From Alteromonas sp. 1_MG-2023 (GTDB taxonomy: Bacteria; Pseudomonadota; Gammaproteobacteria; Enterobacterales; Alteromonadaceae), in contig NZ_JAUOQH010000006.1 in NCBI RefSeq assembly GCF_030547075.1, positions 124,001 through 188,000 on the forward strand: 64,000 nucleotides of DNA, given 5' to 3'. Every line of letters starts with the position of its first letter. The first letter of the stretch is position 1. The notes under the pieces were generated by a model, which saw only the letters and a program-made list of their open reading frames with translations, was not told where the DNA came from and searched no databases. Made by a program: the position numbers and the translations under genes. Of this stretch, positions 37,923 to 46,272 are shown one piece after another.

Positions 37923-37973
37923 AAAATTAACTACATGATTAAAAATGACTTTTTAAAATATTGAGTAGTTGAT

Positions 37974-38019
37974 GTGTCCGAACGGACACCTTTTATTGTC
38001 CGATTTGTTTAGCCGGACG
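37974..38019. promoter_or_regulatory. Palindromic enhancer-like sites (TGTCCG/CGGACA)
   Basis: GTGTCCGAACGGACAC (37974-37989) is a perfect inverted repeat. A second, looser pair, TGTCCG (37997-38002) and CGGACG (38014-38019), follows. Their distance from the predicted start (about 85-115 bases upstream) fits activator sites for an NtrC-type regulator, most simply the one at 31867-33210. They also lie next to a transposase gene, so an origin as its flanking palindrome cannot be excluded. Confidence 0.55.
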
Positions 38020-38145
38020 GGTTGAGTCAATTAGAGGGATGGATATCAGGAAAAACCACTGAGTGTTACTTAAAAGCTGATATCAACTTGCCTCAATACC
38101 ATTGATGCAAAATAAGAGACAAAGATTGGGATAGAGTATTCAGGT

Positions 38146-39093
38146 TTAGCAGGCTAATTGTTGCCTACCTCCCGTTTTTCGTTTTACCAGCGCCAAGCTT
38201 ATCTTGCTGGAGAAATTACTCTCTATAGTGCTTACAACTTCAGACCAATCTGTTTGTGTTAAACCTGTACGCGATAATATAGGCTCGCAGTTTTGCGGGA
38301 TTGCACCTTTGATGTTACTTCTTAGTTGTCTACCTGTTTGATCCACCAGGTGCAAATAATCCTCTAATCGAAAAGGTAAGCCTCTTAATTTACTATTTTG
38401 TGAATCACCAATAAATGGAAGTAGCTCTGGGGGTTGTTTATTCACTTTCGCCTTTGATATACGACGATTCACACTGGTATACATTGCCTTTTCAGGTGTC
38501 TTCGCATTGCCAACTCTAATAGGATTTAAGTCAACATAGGCCATACAAGCCAATAACGCTGATTCATCTAACAGAGCTTGAGACTTAAATCGTCCTTCCC
38601 AAAAACGACCTGTGCATTCGTCTTCCTTGTTTGCTTTTCTAGCAATAAACTCATTAAGAAGCCGCATGAACCAACTGATATCGTACAAACGCTTTCTATA
38701 AATTTCCACGCAAGAAAATACCGTTTTTATTTGTGCCTCAGAAAGATTAGGCCTCTGATCTCTATTCATAAATTGACGAGTAAGCAAAGTTCCATGGTGA
38801 AGCGTATGCCACCGGCTTAGTACTTCTTCAGGGCTCATTGCAAGCGCAAGATTCTTATCAATGCGTAATACCGTATGGGTGTGATTGCTCATTACTGCAT
38901 AAGCGCAAACATCGATTGCAAAAACACTTGCGAGCTTAAGCAATCGGTTCTCTACCCATTGCCTTCTGTGCTCGTAGCTTTTTCCACTAAATTTGTCTTT
39001 ACCACATAGGAATGCTCTACGAACACAACGAGAAACGCAATGATAGTAAGGAGTCTCATCTAAACATATTAGTGACTTACGAGGACGCGGCAT
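38146..39093 (-). CDS. Y1 (IS200/RAYT-like) transposase
   Basis: 315-residue HUH-type single-strand transposase of the REP-associated (RAYT) kind. The family start (MPRPRKSLICLDETPYYHCV), the SRCVRRAFLCG block, the metal-binding HUH motif in AVMSNHTHTVL, and the TGRFWEGRFKSQALLDESAL block are intact. Such genes are usually single-copy and domesticated, without terminal repeats of a classical IS. I see no target duplication, but palindromes lie on both sides (37974-38019 and 39145-39247). Confidence 0.88.
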   Translation of the reverse strand: MPRPRKSLICLDETPYYHCVSRCVRRAFLCGKDKFSGKSYEHRRQWVENRLLKLASVFAIDVCAYAVMSNHTHTVLRIDKNLALAMSPEEVLSRWHTLHHGTLLTRQFMNRDQRPNLSEAQIKTVFSCVEIYRKRLYDISWFMRLLNEFIARKANKEDECTGRFWEGRFKSQALLDESALLACMAYVDLNPIRVGNAKTPEKAMYTSVNRRISKAKVNKQPPELLPFIGDSQNSKLRGLPFRLEDYLHLVDQTGRQLRSNIKGAIPQNCEPILSRTGLTQTDWSEVVSTIESNFSSKISLALVKRKTGGRQQLAC

Positions 39094-39144
39094 GCTGAAA
39101 TTTTGGTGTGGGTATTTGATGTTTATAGTGGATTAATCTGCCAT

Positions 39145-39320
39145 AGGAGAAAACTGAACCTTCGGTTAGTTTTCTCCTCTGTTTCGAATCAATTGACTAA
39201 GGTTTGCGTTTTCTCAAACAAACCTTGGACATCCATGATATGTCCAAAGTTCTGAAAACTGTGGGTGTCTAAAATTTTAAAATTTGAGGCTGTCCACATT
39301 TTAAATAGGTGGGTGTCTAC
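39145..39320. repeat. Cluster of palindromes and short direct repeats upstream of the transposase
   Basis: AGGAGAAAACT / AGTTTTCTCCT (39145-39179, TTCG loop inside an AACC/GGTT extension); AAGGTTTG / CAAACCTT (39199-39226); TTGGACAT / ATGTCCAA (39225-39247); and GTGGGTGTCTA occurring twice (about 39261 and 39310) around GGCTGTCCAC. Stacked hairpins beside a RAYT-type gene are typical of REP-like elements. Confidence 0.6.
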
Positions 39321-39324
39321 AAAT

Positions 39325-39963
39325 CTAGCTAAAAAGCTTCATGAACCAGCCTTTGCTTAGCTCTTCTTCACAGGTTTTAAGCTGAGTTGCGTAGCGTAAT
39401 GAACGGGCTTTCACTCTGGACGCTACTTTTTTTAGCCATGGCTTTTTATCGTAACTTCTACGTTTATAACCACCCCAGCCTTCGTGGTAATTCAAGTATT
39501 GGGCGTAAGCATCCCACTTTGAAATGCCATTTACTTTTTGCGATTTATAAATAAACCAACCCATAAAGTCGATGGCATCTTCGAAATCATCGCGGTCAGC
39601 GCCGCTGTTATCGGTTTCGCGCATGTAGTCGGCCCATGTGGGTGTCTTAGCTTGCGAGTAGCCGTAGGCAGAACTAACTCTGCCCCAAGGGACTAAGCCG
39701 AAAAATACGTAGTCACGGGGAGGCAAGGCATCGTGCCTAAAGGAGCTTTCTTGATACATCATGGCCATAGGCACATGTATCGGTACGCCCCATTTATCAC
39801 GTGCATCGGCTGCTGCATCGTACCAATCATCTTTTTCAAAAAAGATTTCGCACAAGTTACTGCTGTCTTTTGGCGGTGTTGTAGCGCACCCAGCGATAAA
39901 CAGCGGAAAAAGTACGACCAAACTTGATAAAAAAATGCACAACGGTTTGAACTTTTGATGCAT
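39325..39963 (-). CDS. SLT-domain (lytic transglycosylase-like) lipoprotein
   Basis: 212 residues with a lipoprotein signal ending LFIAGC, so probably attached to the outer membrane. The domain resembles lysozyme-like SLT enzymes: MAMMYQESSFRHDA holds the putative catalytic Glu, followed by AYGYSQAKTPTW and YLNYHEGWGGYKR. It would cleave or remodel peptidoglycan. It is smaller than MltC or EmtA and I cannot name a closer subfamily. Confidence 0.8.
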   Translation of the reverse strand: MHQKFKPLCIFLSSLVVLFPLFIAGCATTPPKDSSNLCEIFFEKDDWYDAAADARDKWGVPIHVPMAMMYQESSFRHDALPPRDYVFFGLVPWGRVSSAYGYSQAKTPTWADYMRETDNSGADRDDFEDAIDFMGWFIYKSQKVNGISKWDAYAQYLNYHEGWGGYKRRSYDKKPWLKKVASRVKARSLRYATQLKTCEEELSKGWFMKLFS

Positions 39964-40014
39964 AGCTTGTCTTAACTTATGTTCTAGTAAAATGTGTGTT
40001 TCCCTGGAACCTTT

Positions 40015-40046
40015 TAACGCCTGATCTTTATCGGGCGTTTTTTTTT
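40015..40046 (+). terminator. Plus-strand intrinsic terminator with no assigned gene
   Basis: AACGCCTGAT / ATCGGGCGTT stem (one T-G pair) with CTTT loop, followed by nine T residues on the plus strand only. Both flanking genes (lipoprotein, gshA) are on the minus strand and would read the stem without a T-run, so it does not fit either of them. Confidence 0.75.
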
Positions 40047-40060
40047 GCTCGCGATTCGTT

Positions 40061-40100
40061 GAATTTGCTAGCGGTTCGTTGAATTTGCTAGCGGTTCGTT
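40061..40100. repeat. Tandem 20-bp duplication at the gshA stop codon
   Basis: Two exact copies of GAATTTGCTAGCGGTTCGTT, with a third degenerate partial copy before them (40047-40060). The unit length is not a multiple of three, so the two copies are read in different frames: the first gives EPLANS, the second supplies TNR and the stop. Confidence 0.95.
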
Positions 40101-41669
40101 AAAATAATCACGTATGAAGCTGTCGAAGTCCTTAGTATCACCAGCTTCAACATCGGCTAGTGCCGCTAATGACGTTTCAGCAGCTTCTGCAAACATACCT
40201 GCATCAGTTTGCTTATAATCAAATTCTTTCATCTGCGCTTGATAACGTGCAGCCAACTCTAGGCCATAAACGCCATTATCTTTGTCATGCTTAAGTAGTT
40301 CATCAAGAAGAATGCCTGAAGGGGTTAGCGTAGGGTCTGCCACTTTCTTCAACTCTTCGGCAACCGCATCACTATAACGAGTAGTATCGTTTGCTAAATC
40401 GAGTATTTCTGCCACTTGCTGAAACTCTTCAAACAATGAATTAGTCCACTCAGCCATGGAGGTTTCCACACCATTGCAAGTCAAAGTTAAGCCTGGTTTT
40501 CTGCCTTCTAATACCACTCGATTCATGTTGTCTTTTGCTTCATTTAACTGAGCTTCGTCTAGTTCAGCGCTTGGCTTCAACAAACACGTCAGTAGGAACA
40601 CATCAAGAAAATCGAATTGGGTTTGGCTAATACCAATAGGCGAAAGTGGGTTTACGTCTAACGCACGCACTTCAATGTAGCTGATGCCGCGCTTAACCAG
40701 CGCGTCGGTAGGCTTTTCCATAGACTGCGTAGGTTGCTTTGGACGAATTGGCGAGTACAGTTCGTTTTCTATTTGCAAAATATTACGACTAAGTTGCTGG
40801 TAGTTACCCCCTTCACCTGCAGCAAAGCTACTAAAGCGATTTGATGGCGTATCCATAGCACCACGAAGCAAACGAACATAGTTATCTAACTGGTTGTAAC
40901 AAATTTTAAGTGATGACTGCTCAGCACTGGTGTACCCCAAATCACTCATTCTTAGTGACGTGGCATACGGCATGTAATACGTGCCCTTTCCTACCTTTTC
41001 AAATGGCAATGCATGTTCTTTTCCTTTCAAAAATGAACTACACAATGCAGGTGAAGCACCATATAGGTAAGGAATTATCCAGCAGTAACGACGGTAGTTT
41101 CTAATTAACGAAAAGTAGTCAGCTGACGTCTGATCTTGGTTATGTTCGGTACCATTAAGGTCAGCCCAAAGCTTCCAGAAATCATCAGAAAATGAAAAGT
41201 TAAAATGTACGCCTGCTATCGCCTGCATCATGCTGCCATAGCGGTTTTTTAACCCAATTCGATATACTCGCTTCATTTTGCCGATATTAGATTCGCCAAA
41301 ATAAGCAATAGGAATATGCGCTTCATCTTCTATAAAGCACGGCATGCTGAGCGGCCAAATTTGCTCATCGCCAATGTTATCAATGGTGTACTTATGAACA
41401 TCTTGTAACTGCGTAATAGTTTTAGCGGCGCTATTTTCAGGCGGTGTAATAAACTCTAACAACGACTCAGAGAAGTCAGTGGTTATGGTGTCATGAGTTA
41501 ACGCTGATCCTAACGCTTTAGGATGAGGCTCTTGCGACAAAGCACCGTTTGGCTTAATGCGTAACGCTTCACGCTCAACACCACGCTTTATTTGCGTAAG
41601 TGCCAATAAAAATTCAGGTGATTTAAGCGCAGCCAAACGCTCGTTGAAACACGTTGAGTTTACAGTCAA
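40068..41669 (-). CDS. gshA: Glutamate-cysteine ligase (type 1)
   Basis: First step of glutathione synthesis, ATP-dependent joining of glutamate and cysteine. 533 residues, near the E. coli length. Family motifs: IKRGVEREALRI, TDFSESLLEFITPP, GVHFNFSFS and YIEVRALDVNP. The last residues come from a short tandem duplication, so the extreme C-terminus is probably variable. Products feed gloA and grxD, both in this window. Monocistronic. Confidence 0.96.
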   Translation of the reverse strand: MTVNSTCFNERLAALKSPEFLLALTQIKRGVEREALRIKPNGALSQEPHPKALGSALTHDTITTDFSESLLEFITPPENSAAKTITQLQDVHKYTIDNIGDEQIWPLSMPCFIEDEAHIPIAYFGESNIGKMKRVYRIGLKNRYGSMMQAIAGVHFNFSFSDDFWKLWADLNGTEHNQDQTSADYFSLIRNYRRYCWIIPYLYGASPALCSSFLKGKEHALPFEKVGKGTYYMPYATSLRMSDLGYTSAEQSSLKICYNQLDNYVRLLRGAMDTPSNRFSSFAAGEGGNYQQLSRNILQIENELYSPIRPKQPTQSMEKPTDALVKRGISYIEVRALDVNPLSPIGISQTQFDFLDVFLLTCLLKPSAELDEAQLNEAKDNMNRVVLEGRKPGLTLTCNGVETSMAEWTNSLFEEFQQVAEILDLANDTTRYSDAVAEELKKVADPTLTPSGILLDELLKHDKDNGVYGLELAARYQAQMKEFDYKQTDAGMFAEAAETSLAALADVEAGDTKDFDSFIRDYFNEPLANSTNR

Positions 41670-41760
41670 TGTTCATATCCATGGATGAGTTGTTCCCCTC
41701 AAAATGGGGAACAACGTATTAAATTCAAGTCAATATTGCCAATGACTTGCTATCAGATAC

Positions 41761-44598
41761 TCAGTTTATCTTCTCTCGACTATTGGTATCTACCGATAAT
41801 TCGATAATCGGCATATTTAACGACTCCAATTGCTCTAGAATCGCATTTTTATCGCCAACAACGATAATTTGCAACGCATCTGTCGATAAATATTGCTTAG
41901 CCAGTGCGTTGATTTCATCTTTGCTAATGCTATTAATTATTTCAATTTGTTCGTTGCGATAGCCTTTTTCAAGGCCGTAACTTTGCAACTGACGAAGAAA
42001 GCGCGCTTTGCTATTGGGGGTTTCAAACTCTAACGCATCGCTTAACGTAAATGCATTTCGCATGAATTGAATTTCTTCATCGGTAACGCCTTTATCGACA
42101 TACTGGTTTATTTCACTGAATATTTCATCTATTCCTTCAGCTGTATTCGCAGTGGTAAGATCGGTACCAACTTCAAACCAACCCAATGTCTTGCCACCCA
42201 TGAAAGCGCTGTTCGCTCCATAAGTAATGCCTTTATCTTCACGTAAGTTAAGGTTAATTCGGCTATTAAAACCACCGCCTAATGGAAAGTTCACTAGGCG
42301 AGATTTGAAGTAATCGCCTGTAGCATCGAAAGGTAGGCTACGTTTAACAATATAAACAACAGATTGAACCGCACTGGGGCTATCTATCAAAAACACCTGA
42401 TTTTCGTCATAGGTAGGGAATGCATCATAATCTTCAAAGGTATATGACTCACCCTCCCATTTAGACATGAAATCTAGTGCCTTTATTACTGCATCAGAAG
42501 TCATATTACCTACCACTACTGCGCTTGCTTTACTAGGCGAATAGTATTGCTTATAAAACTGCTTCACATCGTCAAGCGTGATGGACTGAACCGTTTCAAT
42601 GGTGCCTTCATCAGGAAGACTTACGCGGTTATCTGCACCAAACAATACTAAATCTCTGGCACGACGTGCCAAACTAGATGGTGTTTTCGCTTGCTGCTGT
42701 AAGCCTTGTAATACTCGTTCTTTCATTCGAACAAAATCACTTTGCGCAAAAGCAGGATTGAAAAATTTCTCTTCCAACAATGCCAAGGTTGGTATCACGT
42801 TTTTAGTTAACGTAGATACGTATACCTGAGAGTAACGACCTGCTGAGCTAAAACGAATAGAACTGCCTAATTTTGCCAGCTCGTTAGCCAGCTCTTCGTT
42901 CGTATAGTTTTGCGTAGATTCATTCATCATTAACGCGGTTAGGTAAGCGGTACCCGCCTTACCTTCAGCATCAAGTAACATACCACCATCCATACTGATG
43001 GTTAACGCTACCGTTGGCGTTTCGCTCATGGTCACGCCTAATACATTTACGCCGTTTCCAAGTTCACGCTCCCAGTAATCTGGCACCGTTACCACGGGGG
43101 CATCGCCGGCCTTAGGCTGCACGGTTCTATCGAAACTAGATGGTGCAGAGGTATATTCGTGATTATCGGGCTCAGTTTCAGGCAATGTTCGAACTGGGCG
43201 CTCAAACGTAGGCTCGGCAGCCTGCAATTGCGTTTGACCTTTTGGCACAATGCTTAACACTACGCTGTTGGCATCTTTGATATATTTTTTATATACGCGC
43301 ATTACGTCTTCAGCGGTCACTGAATTATAACGAGCGATATCTTCAGACACTAAATCTGGCGTTTGATAAAAAGTTTCATTGGCCGCAAGCGCAGTCACTT
43401 TGCCAGCTACGCTTTGTAAGCCGAATACAGTAGATGCTTCAATACTGCCTTTGGTGCGCGCTAAATCATCAGGCTTAACACCGCGGGTTTCAAATTCAGT
43501 TAATGTAGCTTCTATTACCTTGTGAAGTTCATCCAGCGACTGCACTTTGGCTGGATTAGCCAGCGCAATCAGCTGAAATTCACAGGCCAGCTCTCTACAT
43601 GGATGTGACACTACGGCTTGGACAGCCATGCCCTCTTTCACTAAATTTTTATAAAACAAAGACGTTTTACCGCCGCCCAGAATATCAGAGAGCACATCTA
43701 ACGGTGCTTCGTCAGGGTGACGTGCATATACAGTAGGGAAAGTGATTTGTAGTAAGGGTAAGTGAACCTTATCTTCTAACGTCATATAACGGGTTTCAGA
43801 TAGAGTCACTGGCTGTGGCTCGGGATCTTTTACTTCGGGTCCTTTAGGAATTTCACCGAAATACTGGGCTATTAAGGCTTTAGTTTTCACCGCATCGATA
43901 TCGCCACCTATCGTTAACACTGCATTGTTAGGCCCATACCAGCGTTTAAAAAAGGCTTTTAGGTCGTTTACATTGACGCGATCTAAGTCTTCAACATAAC
44001 CAATTGTCATCCATGAATAGGGATGCCCTTCTGGATACATGGCTTCGCCATTAAGTTCGTGTCTAAGTCCGTAGGGCTGGTTATCTACTCGCTGAGCACG
44101 CTCATTCTTAACCGTTTCACGTTGGTTTTCGAACTTAGTTTGGTTTACCGCCTCAAGCAAATACCCCATGCGGTCTGCCTCAAGCCATAATACTTTTTCA
44201 AGTTGGTTGGCAGGCACTGTCTCGTAATAGTTTGTTCTGTCGGTATTGGTGGAACCGTTTAAACTACCACCCGCTTCAGTGATCACTTTAAAATGTTGCT
44301 CATCTGCCACATGCTTCGAACCTTGAAACATCATATGCTCGAAAAAGTGTGCAAAACCTGACTTACCCACTTCTTCTCGGGCTGAACCCACATGGTAAGT
44401 AACGTCAACATGTACAAGAGGATCGGAATGGTCTTCGTGTAGAATAACCGTTAGTCCGTTACTCAACGTGTACTTTTCATAAGGGATGGTAACTGCGGAG
44501 CTATCGGCGGGGGTTTCTACGTTTGCCCGTTGGCATCCGTTTAATACACTAATAGCGAAAACTGCAACAATAAGGCGTAACGCCAAACTTCCTGACAT
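41761..44598 (-). CDS. M16 family zinc peptidase, lipoprotein
   Basis: 945-residue pitrilysin-type protease with two M16 repeats. The signal ends VLNGC (Cys22), a lipobox, so it is probably outer-membrane anchored. The first repeat has the inverted zinc site HFFEHM (His84, Glu87, His88) and a distal Glu in the ETVKNERAQRVD region; the second repeat lacks HxxEH and is likely structural. Such enzymes degrade peptides in the periplasm. Stands alone, divergent from the Hpt gene. Confidence 0.92.
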   Translation of the reverse strand: MSGSLALRLIVAVFAISVLNGCQRANVETPADSSAVTIPYEKYTLSNGLTVILHEDHSDPLVHVDVTYHVGSAREEVGKSGFAHFFEHMMFQGSKHVADEQHFKVITEAGGSLNGSTNTDRTNYYETVPANQLEKVLWLEADRMGYLLEAVNQTKFENQRETVKNERAQRVDNQPYGLRHELNGEAMYPEGHPYSWMTIGYVEDLDRVNVNDLKAFFKRWYGPNNAVLTIGGDIDAVKTKALIAQYFGEIPKGPEVKDPEPQPVTLSETRYMTLEDKVHLPLLQITFPTVYARHPDEAPLDVLSDILGGGKTSLFYKNLVKEGMAVQAVVSHPCRELACEFQLIALANPAKVQSLDELHKVIEATLTEFETRGVKPDDLARTKGSIEASTVFGLQSVAGKVTALAANETFYQTPDLVSEDIARYNSVTAEDVMRVYKKYIKDANSVVLSIVPKGQTQLQAAEPTFERPVRTLPETEPDNHEYTSAPSSFDRTVQPKAGDAPVVTVPDYWERELGNGVNVLGVTMSETPTVALTISMDGGMLLDAEGKAGTAYLTALMMNESTQNYTNEELANELAKLGSSIRFSSAGRYSQVYVSTLTKNVIPTLALLEEKFFNPAFAQSDFVRMKERVLQGLQQQAKTPSSLARRARDLVLFGADNRVSLPDEGTIETVQSITLDDVKQFYKQYYSPSKASAVVVGNMTSDAVIKALDFMSKWEGESYTFEDYDAFPTYDENQVFLIDSPSAVQSVVYIVKRSLPFDATGDYFKSRLVNFPLGGGFNSRINLNLREDKGITYGANSAFMGGKTLGWFEVGTDLTTANTAEGIDEIFSEINQYVDKGVTDEEIQFMRNAFTLSDALEFETPNSKARFLRQLQSYGLEKGYRNEQIEIINSISKDEINALAKQYLSTDALQIIVVGDKNAILEQLESLNMPIIELSVDTNSREKIN

Positions 44599-44829
44599 GC
44601 TTTATCCTTCTAGGTGGCCACACTTGCGCTGTACATATTATGTATACACGCACTAGCTTTTATAATACTACTACCGTTGAGACAATGGCCTGGGGCATAC
44701 GTTTCATCGAAGACTACCAGACTTTTTAACGCTTTACTTGCTCTGACTTGCTATCATGGTATTAATTTATAAAATTCTGAAATACACTGGCAGTGAACAC
44801 AGAATAGAAACGTAGTGAAAGGAACTTAT

Positions 44830-45390
44830 ATGGATCAGTCCGCAACAGTCTTAGATTTTGAATTTGGCATGTCTCAACTAAGCGGTAATAAAACACTGTT
44901 GTTAACTTTACTGAATAAGTTTTCAGACGAATATCGCACAGCAAACGACGATTTACAGCGATTAGTGAAAGAAGGTAATTTTGTCGACGCTTACTCGTTA
45001 ATTCATACCTTGAAAGGGGTAGCGGGTAATTTAGGGTTATTTGCTTTGCATCATGCAAGTAAGCCGGTGGAAGCCAGCGTTAGAAATGACAAGTGTCTTC
45101 CTGATGACTACCCAAGCTTTTCTGCACTTATTGATGAAACCATTGCCGCTGTTGAAGCATTATCAGCAGCCCCTGAGCCTACAGCAGCGCCTATAGCTAA
45201 TAGTGCCGTTGCCACTCAAGCTCGCGAGCAATTTATTGCTGCATTGAAAGCCAGTGAATTCATTTCACAATCTACTCTTGATGAGTGGTTGAGCGTGATG
45301 TCTCTTCCTGCTGAAACAAAGCAAAGTATTGAAGATGCGGTAGACGAACTAGACTACGACGAAGCCATTGAATTGCTCGAAAAAGCCTAA
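44830..45390 (+). CDS. Hpt-domain protein
   Basis: 186 residues: an N-terminal histidine phosphotransfer domain with the phospho-acceptor His in LIHTLKGVAGNLGL, an Ala/Pro linker (about 118-130), and a C-terminal helical part rich in acidic residues. The start ATG is preceded by AAAGGAAC. Hpt proteins pass phosphate between hybrid kinases and regulators; no hybrid kinase is near, so the partner is elsewhere. Its stop abuts the next gene's GTG, which makes an operon with the pseudouridine synthase likely. Confidence 0.88.
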   Translation: MDQSATVLDFEFGMSQLSGNKTLLLTLLNKFSDEYRTANDDLQRLVKEGNFVDAYSLIHTLKGVAGNLGLFALHHASKPVEASVRNDKCLPDDYPSFSALIDETIAAVEALSAAPEPTAAPIANSAVATQAREQFIAALKASEFISQSTLDEWLSVMSLPAETKQSIEDAVDELDYDEAIELLEKA

Positions 45391-46266
45391 GTGAACGATA
45401 TACCTATTTTAGTTGACGATAACGATGTACTTATCGTCAACAAGCCTTCTGGCATCGCCATGCATGACAGTGCTAATACTCCATATACTGCGGATACTGA
45501 AAATGCTAATGGCACTGGTACTGGTACTGGTACTGGTACTGGTACTGGTACTGGTAGAAATATAAGAACCGGTGAGGGCGCTGATTCTACCAATGCCAGT
45601 AATATAGACAGTAACAAAGACAGAAACATAGACACCCACACACTAGGTATTGTCAGCCTGCTTAGGAAGCAAACCGGTTATAGCCAGCTTCACCTTTGTC
45701 ATCGCTTAGATACCGGCACCTCTGGCTGTTTATGCATAGCCAAAAATGCTCAGACAGCAGCACTTATTGGCGATGCCTTTGCCACCCGTCAAGTTAGTAA
45801 ATACTACCTAGCCATTAGTGCCGACAAACCGAAAAAGAAACAAGGTACTATTGTGGGTGATATGAAAAACCGCCGTGGCGGCCAATTCATGTTACTAAAA
45901 AGCAAAGAGAACCCTGCAGTCACCCAGTTTTTTAGTCAATCAGCCAAACCTGGCTATCGCGGTTTTATCGTAAAACCGCTTACGGGCAAAACTCATCAAA
46001 TTCGGGTAGCCCTTAAAAGTGTGGGTGCAGCTATCCTTGGTGATACGCTTTATAGTGGCGCACCATCTGATAGACTGCATTTACACGCCGGCTGGTTAAG
46101 CATTCCCCTACCCTCTCGCACTATTTCAGTGAAAGCGCCCATATTAGAAGGTGATTTATTCACTGACAGTGAAGTGGCGACTTGGTTAGCTGAATTGCCT
46201 GAACCAGATACTTTCAACTGGCCTGAAATTGCCCCTTCTTTACTACAGTTAGTTAGCAAGGCTTAG
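45391..46266 (+). CDS. RluA-family pseudouridine synthase with a Gly-Thr repeat insert
   Basis: 291 residues, GTG start directly after the Hpt stop. Isomerises uridine in rRNA or tRNA; the catalytic Asp lies in CHRLDTGTSGCL, with LTGKTHQIRVALKS near the C-terminus. The closest named relatives are the TruC/RluA type; the exact target base is uncertain. Between the N-terminal strand (NKPSGIAMHDS) and the catalytic part is a roughly 50-residue low-complexity linker containing (GT)n from a hexanucleotide repeat; homologues normally have a short loop there. Confidence 0.9.
   Translation: MNDIPILVDDNDVLIVNKPSGIAMHDSANTPYTADTENANGTGTGTGTGTGTGTGRNIRTGEGADSTNASNIDSNKDRNIDTHTLGIVSLLRKQTGYSQLHLCHRLDTGTSGCLCIAKNAQTAALIGDAFATRQVSKYYLAISADKPKKKQGTIVGDMKNRRGGQFMLLKSKENPAVTQFFSQSAKPGYRGFIVKPLTGKTHQIRVALKSVGAAILGDTLYSGAPSDRLHLHAGWLSIPLPSRTISVKAPILEGDLFTDSEVATWLAELPEPDTFNWPEIAPSLLQLVSKA
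45511..45558. repeat. Hexanucleotide array (GGTACT) inside a coding region
   Basis: Six exact GGTACT copies (45517-45552) flanked by a GGCACT and a GGTAGA variant. Each unit adds Gly-Thr, so slippage keeps the reading frame and changes only linker length. Confidence 0.95.
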
Positions 46267-46272
46267 TGAACA

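Noticed and set aside
38146..39320. Complete insertion sequence with terminal repeats
   Set aside because: The transposase is alone; palindromes on the two sides do not match as ends and no target duplication was found. It is treated as a domesticated RAYT-like gene.
45517..45552. CRISPR-like or regulatory repeat
   Set aside because: Unit is six bases, without spacers, and lies in frame inside a gene; it is a simple coding microsatellite.
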